Below the pieces are notes generated by a model. It saw only the letters and a program-made list of their open reading frames with translations. It was not told where the DNA came from and searched no databases. A stretch of DNA of 64,000 bases from NCBI RefSeq assembly GCF_025506355.1, contig NZ_JANZYP010000007.1:1-64000 (forward strand), read 5' to 3'. Within the stretch, counting starts at the first letter, position 1; each line of letters opens with the position of its first letter. The position numbers and the translations under genes are program-made. Source of the stretch: Sphaerisporangium corydalis (GTDB taxonomy: Bacteria; Actinomycetota; Actinomycetes; Streptosporangiales; Streptosporangiaceae). Of this stretch, positions 18,254-27,178 are shown in pieces.

Positions 18254-18894
18254 AGGGGGATCGGGACCGAGTCCTTGTGCACCAGGTAGCGGCTGATCGC
18301 CGCCAGGGTGACGGAGGTGTAGATGTGGTCGCCCCGCAGGTGGCCCGCGCGTTCCAGGCTGACCGCGCCCTGCGCGGCGGCCCACAGGCAGTCGGCGACC
18401 TTGCGCGGCTGGGTGGGCACCAGGTACCCGGCGGAGATGCAGTCGGCGATCGCCCGGTCGAGGATGTTGACCGCGGCCCTGGCCAGCGTGCGGGCCCGCT
18501 CGCTCGGCTCCCAGCCGGGGATGGCCTTCTCGAACATCACGCTGTAGTAGCCGGGTTCGGCCAGGCACGCCTCGCGGTACGCCGGGCCGAGTGAGGTGAG
18601 GTACTCCAGCGGGTCGGCATGGCGCGGGACGGCCGCCAGCCGGCGCCGGAAGCGCTCGAAGCCCTCAAGGTAGAGCGCCTCGGCGAGCCCCTCCTTGTTG
18701 CCGAACATGGTGTAGACGACCGTGGTGGAACATCCCGCCTCGGCGGCGACGCCACGCATCGACAGGCTGTCCGCGCCGTCCGTCAGGAGAAGGTCGCCCG
18801 CGACGTTGATGAGGCGGACGCGCAGCTCGTCCTGTGAGGTCTGGCTGCCCAATGCGTACGCCCCTTGGAGGCCGAGCGGCGCCGGCGTACCCAT
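18250..18894 (-). CDS. TetR-family regulator
   Basis: The 214-residue protein has a TetR helix-turn-helix at about residues 25-72 (SMRGVAAEAGCSTTVVYTMF, then GNKEGLAEALY) and a WHG-type C-terminal domain (LWAAAQGAVSLERAGHL). It is divergent from the aldehyde dehydrogenase gene, 229 bp away, and may control it. The ATG at 18894 is not preceded by a strong ribosome-binding site, so translation may begin a few codons later. The ligand is unknown. Confidence 0.88.
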   Translation of the reverse strand: MGTPAPLGLQGAYALGSQTSQDELRVRLINVAGDLLLTDGADSLSMRGVAAEAGCSTTVVYTMFGNKEGLAEALYLEGFERFRRRLAAVPRHADPLEYLTSLGPAYREACLAEPGYYSVMFEKAIPGWEPSERARTLARAAVNILDRAIADCISAGYLVPTQPRKVADCLWAAAQGAVSLERAGHLRGDHIYTSVTLAAISRYLVHKDSVPIPL

Positions 18895-19096
18895 GAGCTA
18901 CCTAGACCCTTCTCCCCAAGGGTCCCGCGCGGACCCGCAAGATGACTTAACCACGTGCGGAGTCATTCAAACCGACACGCACCAGAAATCATCGTGAGAT
19001 TGCGGCATGTCCGTTACAGAACGGGGAAAATAAGTTCCTTATGCGGAACGTAGCGGTCGGGACGGCCGCTTGTCCGTACTGGAGTGGCACCCCCCG

Positions 19097-19119
19097 CCGA
19101 CCTTGTGACATACGGTCGG
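19097..19119. promoter_or_regulatory. inverted repeat before the aldehyde dehydrogenase
   Basis: CCGACC and GGTCGG arms flank an 11-base spacer immediately before the start codon. It is a candidate operator for the divergent TetR at 18250-18894. Evidence is positional only. Confidence 0.35.
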
Positions 19120-19123
19120 AAGC

Positions 19124-20551
19124 ATGGACGTAAGCCCCTTCTGGCTCGCCGGTTCGCCCGCCACGGGCGAGGCAGAGCTCACGGTGACCAACCCGCACGA
19201 CGGCCGCGTCGTCGGCACCGCATCCGTGCCCTCACCCGCCCAGGTCGAGCGGGCGGTGGCCGCCGCGCACGCGGTGCGCAAGGAGGCCGCCGCCCTGCCG
19301 CTGCACGTGCGCGCCGCGGCCCTGGCCCACGTCTCGCGCCGCCTGTCCGAGCGCGCCGAGGAGATCGCCCGGCTGATCAGCGCCGAGAACGGCAAGCCGA
19401 TCTTCTGGGCGCGCGGCGAGGTCGGCCGCGCGGTCGCCACCTTCCGGTTCGCCGCCGAGGAGACCCGGCGCTTCAGCGGCACCGCCCAGCGGCTCGACAC
19501 CGAGGCCGCCGCCACCGGCAGGCTCGCCTACGTCTCGCGCCAGCCCCACGGGCCGGTGCTGGCCATCACGCCGTTCAACTTCCCGCTCAACCTGGTCGCG
19601 CACAAGGTCGCCCCGGCCATCGCGGTCGGCGCTCCGGTGATCGTCAAGCCGGCGCCCGCCACCCCGCTCACGGCGCTGCTGCTCGGGGAGATCCTCGCCG
19701 AGACCGGCCTGCCCGAGGGCATGTTCTCGGTGCTGCCGGTGCCGAACGACCGGGCGGGTGCGCTGGTCGCCGACCCGCGCCTTCCGGTGGTGTCGTTCAC
19801 CGGCTCCGGCCCCGTCGGGTACGCCATCCAGGACCAGGTGCCGCGCAAGCACGTCACGCTGGAGCTCGGCGGCAACGCGGCGGCCGTCGTGCTCGCCGAC
19901 GCCGACCTGGACTGGGCGGCCACCCGCATCGCGCTGTTCTCCAACTACCAGGCCGGGCAGAGCTGCATCGCCGTCCAGCGGGTGATCGTCGAGGCGCCCG
20001 TGGCCGAGGCGTTCACCGCCAAGCTCGTCGCCGCCGTGGAGAGCCTGGTCGTCGGCGACCCGGCCGACGACAAGACGCAGGTGGGCCCGCTGGTGTCGGC
20101 CGAGGCGGCCGAGCGGGTCGAGCGGTGGGTGGCCGAGGCGGCCGCGTCCGGCGCGAAGGTGCTCACGGGCGGCGGCCGGGACGGGGCCACCGTGGCGCCG
20201 ACCGTGCTCGCGGACGTGCCGCGCGACGCCAAGGTCCTGCGCGAGGAGGTCTTCGGCCCGGTGCTGGTCGTCCAGCCGGTGGCCTCGGTGGACGAGGCGT
20301 TCGCCGCCGTCAACGACTCCAAGTACGGCCTGCAGGCCGGGGTGTTCACCCGGGACCTCGCCCTGGCCTTCCGGGCCGGCAAGGAGCTGGAGGTCGGCGG
20401 GGTGATCATCGGGGACGTGCCGTCGTACCGCGCCGACCAGATGCCCTACGGCGGCGTCAAGGAGTCGGGCACCGGCCGCGAGGGCCTGCGCTCGGCCATG
20501 GAGGACTACACCTACGAGAAGGTGATGGTCCTCACCGGCCTGACCCTGTAG
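19124..20551 (+). CDS. NAD(P)-dependent aldehyde dehydrogenase (semialdehyde type)
   Basis: The 475-residue ALDH has ITPFNFPLNLVAHKVAPA, the general-base glutamate in VTLELGGNAA and the catalytic cysteine in YQAGQSCIAVQRV. It looks like the broad succinate-semialdehyde/lactaldehyde group. Nearness to gabT supports oxidation of a semialdehyde from amine catabolism, but it is not a diagnostic GabD. GGAAG precedes the ATG. The leader carries an inverted repeat with CCGACC and GGTCGG arms (19097-19119), which could bind the divergent TetR. Confidence 0.88.
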   Translation: MDVSPFWLAGSPATGEAELTVTNPHDGRVVGTASVPSPAQVERAVAAAHAVRKEAAALPLHVRAAALAHVSRRLSERAEEIARLISAENGKPIFWARGEVGRAVATFRFAAEETRRFSGTAQRLDTEAAATGRLAYVSRQPHGPVLAITPFNFPLNLVAHKVAPAIAVGAPVIVKPAPATPLTALLLGEILAETGLPEGMFSVLPVPNDRAGALVADPRLPVVSFTGSGPVGYAIQDQVPRKHVTLELGGNAAAVVLADADLDWAATRIALFSNYQAGQSCIAVQRVIVEAPVAEAFTAKLVAAVESLVVGDPADDKTQVGPLVSAEAAERVERWVAEAAASGAKVLTGGGRDGATVAPTVLADVPRDAKVLREEVFGPVLVVQPVASVDEAFAAVNDSKYGLQAGVFTRDLALAFRAGKELEVGGVIIGDVPSYRADQMPYGGVKESGTGREGLRSAMEDYTYEKVMVLTGLTL

Positions 20552-20627
20552 GCCCCGGGCGTCACCTCCCGGGGATCACCGCCGCCCTGGGCGCCGTCCG
20601 GGCACCCGCTCTCGGCCGCCGTCCGGG

Positions 20628-21662
20628 TCACGCCCGCTGAGCCGCCTCGAAGACCCGCCGGGCCTGGCGGCCGAAGTACGGGCCGTACATCGTGCCGGGG
20701 TCGTCGCTGTACTTGAAGCTGCTGACCGAGGTCACCACCCCCTGCCCGGTCGCGGGGTCGAACGAGCTCAGCCACGGCCCGCCGCTGGACCCCGCCGTGA
20801 GGTCGCAGCGCATGCCCTGGTCGCCGGTCTGGCCGTTCGGGTCGCCGTGGAGGTCGCCCGAGCAGTAGATCAGGCGGCGGCCGTCGTAGGGAGGGTCGGC
20901 AGGGAAGCCGAACCCGTAGGCGCGCCGGCCCCTCGGCAGGTCGAACCCGATCTCCTGGCCGCCGACCGCCTGGCCGAGATGGCGCCCGCCCGAGGGGTTG
21001 ACCGCGACCATGCCCAGGTCGTCGCTGTCGTCGGCGCTGCGCGACCAGGGCTCGGGGACGAACATCCGCCTGGCGGTGAAGGTGCCGTAGGGCCGGCGCC
21101 CCGGCTCGTACCCGGGCACGAACGCCCAGTTCTCGGCCCAGGCGCCCGCGCCGTCCTTGACGCAGTGGCCGGCGGTGACGACCACGTCCAGGTTGCGGCT
21201 GCTGACGGCGCTCGCCGAGCAGACGTAGTCGACGCCCGCCAGGGTGAGGAACACCCGGCCGGTCGTGCGGGTCACCGCGCCTCCCGCGGCCCACCGCGCG
21301 CCGCTTGTGCTCACGCGCGGCGCGCCCGCGCCCTGCACCGGGACCACCGGGGACCTGGGCGCGGCCTTGGCCGTGGAGGAGGTCTGGGCGGGCGGGCGCG
21401 GGGACAGCACGCGCAGGGGCAGCGCGCCGGAGGCCGCCCGGCCGGCCGTCTCGACCGGACCGAGCAGGCCGGCGGGCAGCGCCCCCGCCATCCGCTCGGG
21501 GGTCCAGTAGCCCAGCACGCGGTGCTGCTCGGCCCCGGTTCGGGCGGCCACGTGCTGGACCACCCCGGCCGACGCGGGGGACGAGTCCGGCGACCCGGAC
21601 GGAGCGCCCACCAGGCCGGCGGCGAGGGGGATGGCGGCGATCAGGGCGGGGATCGGGGTCAT
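20628..21662 (-). CDS. secreted trypsin-like serine protease (V8/glutamyl type)
   Basis: The 344-residue precursor has a short hydrophobic N terminus (IPALIAAIPLAAGLVG), a propeptide of about 110 residues and a chymotrypsin-fold domain. The catalytic triad is visible as His in VVTAGHC, Asp in DDLGMV and Ser in TAGSSGGPW. The layout matches extracellular V8-like peptidases of actinomycetes. GGGAG precedes the ATG. It is a paralogue of the next gene upstream (21714-22820): both share FVPGY, GRRPYGT/GSRPYGT and the SSFKY...GPYFG ending. They probably arose by tandem duplication. Confidence 0.9.
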   Translation of the reverse strand: MTPIPALIAAIPLAAGLVGAPSGSPDSSPASAGVVQHVAARTGAEQHRVLGYWTPERMAGALPAGLLGPVETAGRAASGALPLRVLSPRPPAQTSSTAKAAPRSPVVPVQGAGAPRVSTSGARWAAGGAVTRTTGRVFLTLAGVDYVCSASAVSSRNLDVVVTAGHCVKDGAGAWAENWAFVPGYEPGRRPYGTFTARRMFVPEPWSRSADDSDDLGMVAVNPSGGRHLGQAVGGQEIGFDLPRGRRAYGFGFPADPPYDGRRLIYCSGDLHGDPNGQTGDQGMRCDLTAGSSGGPWLSSFDPATGQGVVTSVSSFKYSDDPGTMYGPYFGRQARRVFEAAQRA

Positions 21663-21713
21663 GGCTCCCGAGTTTGGACCACCTAGGGTGATCTTGCGAT
21701 TACTTTCGGTAAA

Positions 21714-22820
21714 TCAGGTGGCGTCCTCGGTCTGCGCCGTGGTGTAGACGGCCTGGGCCTCCGGGCCGAAGTACGGCCCGAACATCCAGTACGGCGCGAA
21801 GTTGTACTTGAAGCTGTTCACCGAGTTCAGCGTCCCCGCCCCGGTGCGCTGATCGAAGTTCTGGAACCAGCCGCCGCCGCTGGACCCGCCGGTCATGTCG
21901 CAGCTCAGTCCCTGGTCGGTGGAGACCAGGTAGTCCTCGAACACCCGGCCCGCGCAGTAGATCAGCTTGGAGCCGTTGTAGGGGCTCGCGGCCGGGTACC
22001 CGAAGGCGTACATCTGCCGCCCGCGCGCCTGGTTGAACGCCACGCCCTGGCCGCCCACGACGTCGGTGAGCAGCTGCCCGTTCAGCGGGGCGACGACGGC
22101 CGCGGCCATGTCGTAGTTCATGTCCTCGGTCGCGTTCCACTGCGTCGTGGTGAGCAGGTTGGTGGCGATCCAGGTCCCGTAGGGGCGGCTGCCGTTGTCG
22201 TAGCCGGGGACGAACACCCAGTTGGTGTGGAAGGCGCCGCCGAGCTTGACGCAGTGGCCGGCGGTGATGACGACGCTCTTGTTGGCGCTGGTCACCGCGG
22301 TGCCCGAGCAGGAGGCGCTGCGTCCCTGGTAGGTGAAGAAGACGCGGCCCTCGGTCTTCACGACCGTGCCGCCCGCCGTCCAGGCCGCGCCCGAGGAGCG
22401 GGACGAGAGGGCCGCCGGTGCCGCTGGCGTCGTGGACGGCGTGGCCGACGGGCTCGGCGAGGCGGAGGCGGAGGCGGGGGCGGAGGGCGACGGGGTCGGC
22501 GTGGCGGGGGTCGCGGGGGTGTCGGCGCGCTTCACCGAGCGGGCGCCGGGGGCGACCGCCGTGCCGCCGCCGGGCGCGGTCGTCGTACGGCCGGCGCGCG
22601 ACCTGACGAGGTCGAGCGGTTTGGCGGCCTCCATCTTGGCGGGGGTCCAGAACCGCTTGACGACGCCCTGCTCGGTCTTGGTGTCGGCCGCGTCGTGGAC
22701 GATGGGCCGGGGGCTGACGGGGCGGGCGGCCTGGGCGGTGGGGGCGGTCAGCAGGATCCCCCCGGCGGCGATGGGCGATATCACGAGGATGGGGATGAGG
22801 CGTCGTGCCGTGCGGTGCAT
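21714..22820 (-). CDS. secreted trypsin-like serine protease, paralogue
   Basis: The 368-residue precursor starts MHRTARRLIPILVISPIAAG with a signal peptide ending near AQA. A propeptide and a Ala/Pro/Ser/Thr-rich linker (residues about 95-135) follow, then the protease domain with His in VITAGHC, Asp in NYDMAAAVV and Ser in GGSSGGGW. The ATG at 22820 is chosen because GGAGGACC precedes it; the open frame continues further upstream only through G/C-homopolymer DNA. It lies 51 bp upstream of its paralogue and probably shares its transcript. Confidence 0.9.
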   Translation of the reverse strand: MHRTARRLIPILVISPIAAGGILLTAPTAQAARPVSPRPIVHDAADTKTEQGVVKRFWTPAKMEAAKPLDLVRSRAGRTTTAPGGGTAVAPGARSVKRADTPATPATPTPSPSAPASASASPSPSATPSTTPAAPAALSSRSSGAAWTAGGTVVKTEGRVFFTYQGRSASCSGTAVTSANKSVVITAGHCVKLGGAFHTNWVFVPGYDNGSRPYGTWIATNLLTTTQWNATEDMNYDMAAAVVAPLNGQLLTDVVGGQGVAFNQARGRQMYAFGYPAASPYNGSKLIYCAGRVFEDYLVSTDQGLSCDMTGGSSGGGWFQNFDQRTGAGTLNSVNSFKYNFAPYWMFGPYFGPEAQAVYTTAQTEDAT

Positions 22821-22825
22821 GCGGG

Positions 22826-22980
22826 GTCCTCCACGCTGAATGGTCGCGGTCGCCGGGTGGTGGGGCGGCGGGGGGGGGGGGCCCCCCCCCCCCGCGGGGG
22901 GGGGGGGGGGCCGCCCCCCCCCCCCCCGGGGCGGGGGCCTGTGCAGTCCTCCACGCTGAAGGGTCGCGGTCGCGGGGTGG
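22826..22980. repeat. 120-bp-spaced direct repeat around G/C homopolymers
   Basis: A 35-bp sequence beginning GTCCTCCACGCTGAA occurs at 22826-22860 and, with two mismatches, at 22946-22980. Between the copies lie four long homopolymers: about 12 G, 12 C, 16 G and 16 C (22870-22927). The first copy contains the protease ribosome-binding site in antisense. Either this is a true palindromic G/C tract or the base calls here are unreliable. Confidence 0.75.
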
Positions 22981-23224
22981 GGCGCCGGCGGGCGGGAGTG
23001 CCCGCCCGCCGGCGCGGTGGGTGTGTGCTCGGGCCCGGCTCCCGCTGGAACGGGTGCCATGTCCTGACGCGGGAAGCTAGTGCCGTCTAATGCCGCATTT
23101 CTCGCTATTCACCGAGACGGGTATGACGGGATTCGGGCGTTTAGCTGCTGCTTTCTCACCTGTCGCTCTGGTGACAAAGAACGGGGCCTTCGGCGACCGA
23201 GGGGGACGTCGGGATAATGGGGGC

Positions 23225-24484
23225 ATGCAGACCCCTCTCATGGACCCGGCCGATCTCACGGGCGTGGCCGGCCCCGCCGCCCAGGCGGGCCCGATGGAGC
23301 TCCCCGGCCCGCACGAGCGGCGCTCGATCGTCGTGCTCGGCTCGACCGGTTCGGTGGGCACCCAAGCCCTCGACGTCATCGAGCGCGACCCGGGGCGCTT
23401 CCGGGTCGCCGGGCTCGTCGCCGGAGGCGGCCGGGTCGACCTGCTGGCCGCCCAGGTCGAGCGGTTCCGCCCCGACGTGGTGGCCGTCGCCGACGAGCGC
23501 GCCGTGCCCGCCCTGCGCCGCGCCATCGGCCCGGTGCCGATCCTCGCGGGCCCCGAGGGGGTCGCCGAGGTCGCCGCCCGGCCCTGCGACATCGTCCTGA
23601 ACGGGATCACCGGGGCGATCGGCCTCACCTCCACCCTGGCCGCGCTGCGGGCGGGCCGCGTGCTGGCGCTCGCCAACAAGGAGTCGCTCATCATCGGCGG
23701 CCCGCTGGTGAAGCGGCTGGCCCGTCCCGGCCAGATCCTGCCGGTGGACTCCGAGCACTCGGCGCTGGCGCAGTGCCTGTGGGCCGCGGGACCCTCGGGG
23801 TACGACCCCTCGGCCGTGCGGCGGCTGATCGTCACCGCCAGCGGCGGGCCGTTCCGCGGCCGGGCGCGCGCCGACATGACGGAGGTCACCCCCGAGCAGG
23901 CGCTCAGGCACCCCACCTGGGACATGGGCCCGGTGATCACGCTCAACTCGGCGACGCTGGTCAACAAGGGCCTGGAGGTCATCGAGGCCAACCTGCTGTT
24001 CGACATCCCCTTCGACCGGATCGTCGTGGTCGTCCACCCGCAGTCGATGATCCACTCGATGGTGGAGTTCGTCGACGGCTCCACCATCGCCCAGGCCAGC
24101 CCGCCCGACATGCGGCTGCCGATCTCGCTCACGCTCGGCTGGCCGTCCCGCGTGCCGGGCGCGGCCAGGGCCGTCGACTGGACCACCGCCCACACCTGGA
24201 CCTTCGAGCCCCTGGACGACGAGGCGTTCCCGTCCGTGGCGCTGGCCCGGCACGTGGGCTCCCAGGGCGGCACGGCCCCGGCGGTGTACAACGCCGCCAA
24301 CGAGGTGTGCCTGGAGGCATTCCTCGGCGGGCGGCTGCCGTTCACCGGGATCGTCGACACCATCGCGGCCGTCGTCGGCGAGCACTCCGTCTCGCCGGCC
24401 GGGTCGGTGGCGGAGGTCCTGGACGCGGACGCCTGGGCCCGCGCCCGGGCCCGCGAGCTGACCGCCGCCGCGCCTCCCCGGTAG
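23225..24484 (+). CDS. dxr: 1-deoxy-D-xylulose-5-phosphate reductoisomerase
   Basis: This 419-residue enzyme catalyses the first committed step of the MEP pathway, converting DXP to 2-C-methyl-D-erythritol 4-phosphate with NADPH and a divalent metal. The NADPH-binding [26 protein letters not shown], the metal/substrate region [19 protein letters not shown] and YNAANEV motifs are all present. The ATG at 23225 follows GGGATAATGGGGG, so a -10-like box lies immediately upstream and the mRNA may be leaderless. The open frame extends upstream to 23090 without conserved sequence. ispG follows after 120 bp. Confidence 0.95.
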   Translation: MQTPLMDPADLTGVAGPAAQAGPMELPGPHERRSIVVLGSTGSVGTQALDVIERDPGRFRVAGLVAGGGRVDLLAAQVERFRPDVVAVADERAVPALRRAIGPVPILAGPEGVAEVAARPCDIVLNGITGAIGLTSTLAALRAGRVLALANKESLIIGGPLVKRLARPGQILPVDSEHSALAQCLWAAGPSGYDPSAVRRLIVTASGGPFRGRARADMTEVTPEQALRHPTWDMGPVITLNSATLVNKGLEVIEANLLFDIPFDRIVVVVHPQSMIHSMVEFVDGSTIAQASPPDMRLPISLTLGWPSRVPGAARAVDWTTAHTWTFEPLDDEAFPSVALARHVGSQGGTAPAVYNAANEVCLEAFLGGRLPFTGIVDTIAAVVGEHSVSPAGSVAEVLDADAWARARARELTAAAPPR

Positions 24485-24604
24485 CCGCCGCCGAAGTCAC
24501 GCCAGGGTCAAGGACTTTCTCCGTATCCGTAACTCGGTGGTCGTGCGGGTTACCTAGACTGGGGAGGTCTGAGCGCGTCGCCGAACACCAAGGTGCTGGG
24601 AAAT

Positions 24605-25774
24605 ATGACATCTGTTGAACTGGGGATTCCCTCGGTACGGAGCAAGCCGATCGCCGAGCGGCGGGTGTCGCGGCAGATCATGGTCGGATCGGTCCCGGTA
24701 GGTGGTGACGCGCCGGTTTCGGTCCAGTCCATGACCACCACCCTGACGTCGGACATCAACGCCACCCTTCAGCAGATCGCCGAGCTGACCGCGTCTGGCT
24801 GCCAGATCGTCCGCGTCGCGGTGCCCTCGCAGGACGACGCGGACGCGCTGCCGATCATCGCCCGCAAGTCGCAGATCCCGGTGATCGCCGACATCCACTT
24901 CCAGCCCAAGTACGTGTTCGCCGCCATCGAGGCCGGCTGCGCGGCGGTCCGGGTCAACCCCGGCAACATCAAGAAGTTCGACGACAAGGTCGGCGAGATC
25001 GCCCGCGCCGCGGCCGACACCGGCACCCCGATCCGCATCGGCGTGAACGCCGGCTCCCTGGACCCGCGCCTGCTGGCCAAGTACGGCAAGGCGACGCCCG
25101 AGGCGCTGGTGGAGTCGGCGCTGTGGGAGTGCTCGCTGTTCGAGGAGCACGGCTTCCGCGACATCAAGATCTCCGTCAAGCACCACGACCCGGTCGTCAT
25201 GATCCAGGCCTACCGCCTGCTCGCGACCCGCTGCGACTACCCCCTGCACCTCGGCGTCACCGAGGCGGGCCCGACGTTCCAGGGCACGATCAAGTCGGCC
25301 GTGGCGTTCGGCGCCCTGCTGGCCGAGGGCATCGGCGACACGATCCGGGTCTCGCTGTCGGCGCCCCCGGTCGAGGAGATCAAGGTCGGCATCGGCATCC
25401 TGGAGTCCCTCAACCTGCGCGAGCGCGGGCTGGAGATCGTGTCCTGCCCCTCGTGCGGCCGGGCCCAGGTCGACGTGTACACCCTGGCCGAGCAGGTCCA
25501 CGCCGGCCTCGACGGGCTGAAGGTCCCCCTGCGGGTCGCCGTGATGGGCTGCGTCGTCAACGGCCCCGGCGAGGCGCGCGAGGCCGATCTCGGCGTCGCC
25601 TCGGGCAACGGCAAGGGCCAGATCTTCGTCAAGGGCAAGGTCGTCAAGACCGTCCCCGAGTCCCAGATCGTGGAGACCCTGATCGAGGAGGCCCTGCGCC
25701 TGGCCGAGGAGATGGGCGTGGACGTCGACCTCGACGACGAGGACGCCCCCGGCCCGCAGGTCGTCGTCAGCTGA
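24605..25774 (+). CDS. ispG: 4-hydroxy-3-methylbut-2-en-1-yl diphosphate synthase
   Basis: The 389-residue IspG (GcpE) reduces MEcPP to HMBPP using a [4Fe-4S] cluster. It shows the conserved VSVQSMTTT and [19 protein letters not shown] segments and the cluster cysteines in [10 protein letters not shown] and [15 protein letters not shown]. Length matches actinobacterial homologues. The ATG at 24605 aligns with usual starts; a GTG at 24593 is in frame. In many actinobacteria an M50 site-2 protease gene separates dxr from ispG; here the 120-bp gap has none. A TAGACT -10-like box at 24555 may give ispG its own promoter. Confidence 0.96.
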   Translation: MTSVELGIPSVRSKPIAERRVSRQIMVGSVPVGGDAPVSVQSMTTTLTSDINATLQQIAELTASGCQIVRVAVPSQDDADALPIIARKSQIPVIADIHFQPKYVFAAIEAGCAAVRVNPGNIKKFDDKVGEIARAAADTGTPIRIGVNAGSLDPRLLAKYGKATPEALVESALWECSLFEEHGFRDIKISVKHHDPVVMIQAYRLLATRCDYPLHLGVTEAGPTFQGTIKSAVAFGALLAEGIGDTIRVSLSAPPVEEIKVGIGILESLNLRERGLEIVSCPSCGRAQVDVYTLAEQVHAGLDGLKVPLRVAVMGCVVNGPGEAREADLGVASGNGKGQIFVKGKVVKTVPESQIVETLIEEALRLAEEMGVDVDLDDEDAPGPQVVVS

Positions 25775-25937
25775 CCCACCCCGCCGGCCGACCCACCCGC
25801 CGGGGGACCGCCCCCGGCCCGGTGCCCGTCGCGAGCCGCGCCCGTGCCCGCCCTAGCCGGTCATTCGCCTGGTCACGGGCCTGGCGTGGCGGGCGTCGCT
25901 GGTCGCGCGGGCTCGGGCGGGGGTGTATGCATGAAGG

Positions 25938-27047
25938 GTGCCGGTTCGGCGGTGGCTGTCCGATCCGCACCGGACGTGGCGGCCGGGTCACGCACTGGTG
26001 GCGGTGCCGCTCGCGCTGATCGCGGTGATCACCGTCGCGGACCTGCTGGCCCCGCAGGAGATCCAGCTCAGCCCCCTGCTGGTCACGGCGCCTGCGATCA
26101 CCGCCTCGTTCGCCGGGCCCTGGTTCACCGCCGTGGTGAGCGTCATCACCATCGCCGACGAGGTGATGCTCGGCGCCCAGAACGGCCTGCTGGGCTCGCG
26201 CGGGATGCAGACGCAACTGGCGGCCCTGGTCGTGGTCTCGGCCTGCCTGGTGCTGTTCGCCTACGTCCGCGACCGGCACATGAAGCAACTGACCCAGGTC
26301 CGATCGGTGTCGGAGACCGCGCAGCGTGCCCTGCTCCGGCCCATACCGTCGGTCCTCGGCCCGCTCAGGCTCGCCTCCACCTACCTGGCCGCCGAGGAGG
26401 AGGCCCAGATCGGCGGTGACCTGTACGCCGCCCTCCGCACGCCCAAGGGCGCGCGGATCGTCATCGGCGACGTCCGGGGCAAGGGCCTGCCCTCGGTGGG
26501 CGACGCCGCGATGCTCCTCGGCGCCTTCCGCGAGGCCGCCCGCCGCCACGTGGCCCTGGCCGACGTCGTGTGCCATCTGGACGAGAGCGTGCGGGCCGAC
26601 CTGGAGGAGAACGCCCAGGAGTGCGAGGACTCCGGCGAGAACTTCATCACGGCGGTCGTGCTGGACATCCCGGACGGCGATCCGGTGGTCGAGATGATCG
26701 ACTGCGGGCACCCGCCGCCCCTGCTGATCCGCGACCACCGGCTGGTGTCCCTGGAGGCCGTCCACCCCTCGCCGCCGCTCGGGCTCGGCGAGCTGGCCGA
26801 ACCGGTCTACCAGGCCGAGGTCTCCCGCTTCGAGGTCGGCGACACCCTGCTGCTCTACACCGACGGCGTCATCGAGGCCCGCTGCCCCGGCGGCGGGTTC
26901 TACCCGCTGGCCGAGCGGATCGGGTCCTGGACGGGGGAGGGGCCGGAGTCGCTCGTCGGGTTCCTGCGCGACGACCTGCTGTCCCACGTCGGCGGCCGGC
27001 TCGGCGACGACGCCGCCATGGTCGCGATCCAGCGCCTCGCCCACTGA
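25938..27047 (+). CDS. membrane SpoIIE/PP2C-type serine phosphatase
   Basis: The 369-residue protein has three N-terminal membrane segments (residues about 18-120). A SpoIIE-type PP2C domain follows from about residue 145 (GGDLYAALRTP, VIGDVRGKGLPSV, DCGHPPPLL, YTDGVIEAR, GDDAAMVAI), with the metal-binding aspartates present. Such RsbU/SpoIIE-like phosphatases usually dephosphorylate anti-sigma-factor antagonists and thereby control alternative sigma factors. No partner gene is adjacent. The GTG start lacks a strong ribosome-binding site. Confidence 0.9.
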   Translation: MPVRRWLSDPHRTWRPGHALVAVPLALIAVITVADLLAPQEIQLSPLLVTAPAITASFAGPWFTAVVSVITIADEVMLGAQNGLLGSRGMQTQLAALVVVSACLVLFAYVRDRHMKQLTQVRSVSETAQRALLRPIPSVLGPLRLASTYLAAEEEAQIGGDLYAALRTPKGARIVIGDVRGKGLPSVGDAAMLLGAFREAARRHVALADVVCHLDESVRADLEENAQECEDSGENFITAVVLDIPDGDPVVEMIDCGHPPPLLIRDHRLVSLEAVHPSPPLGLGELAEPVYQAEVSRFEVGDTLLLYTDGVIEARCPGGGFYPLAERIGSWTGEGPESLVGFLRDDLLSHVGGRLGDDAAMVAIQRLAH

Positions 27048-27178
27048 GCCCGCCGCGCTTCCCACTACCCGGCGCAACCGATTGACTACGGATTGGTAAA
27101 CATTGGGCCGGGTCGGCGGTCGCATCACGTCCGCATCCGACAGCATCGCCTCTGCCACGAGAGCAGAGGGAGTGACGC

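Noticed and set aside
22821-23060. 80-residue Pro/Gly-rich N-terminal extension of the second protease
   Set aside because: It is read from G/C homopolymers. A proper signal peptide and GGAGG site occur at 22820.
23090-23224. 45-residue N-terminal extension of Dxr
   Set aside because: No ribosome-binding site and no conservation with known Dxr; the ATG at 23225 is better placed.
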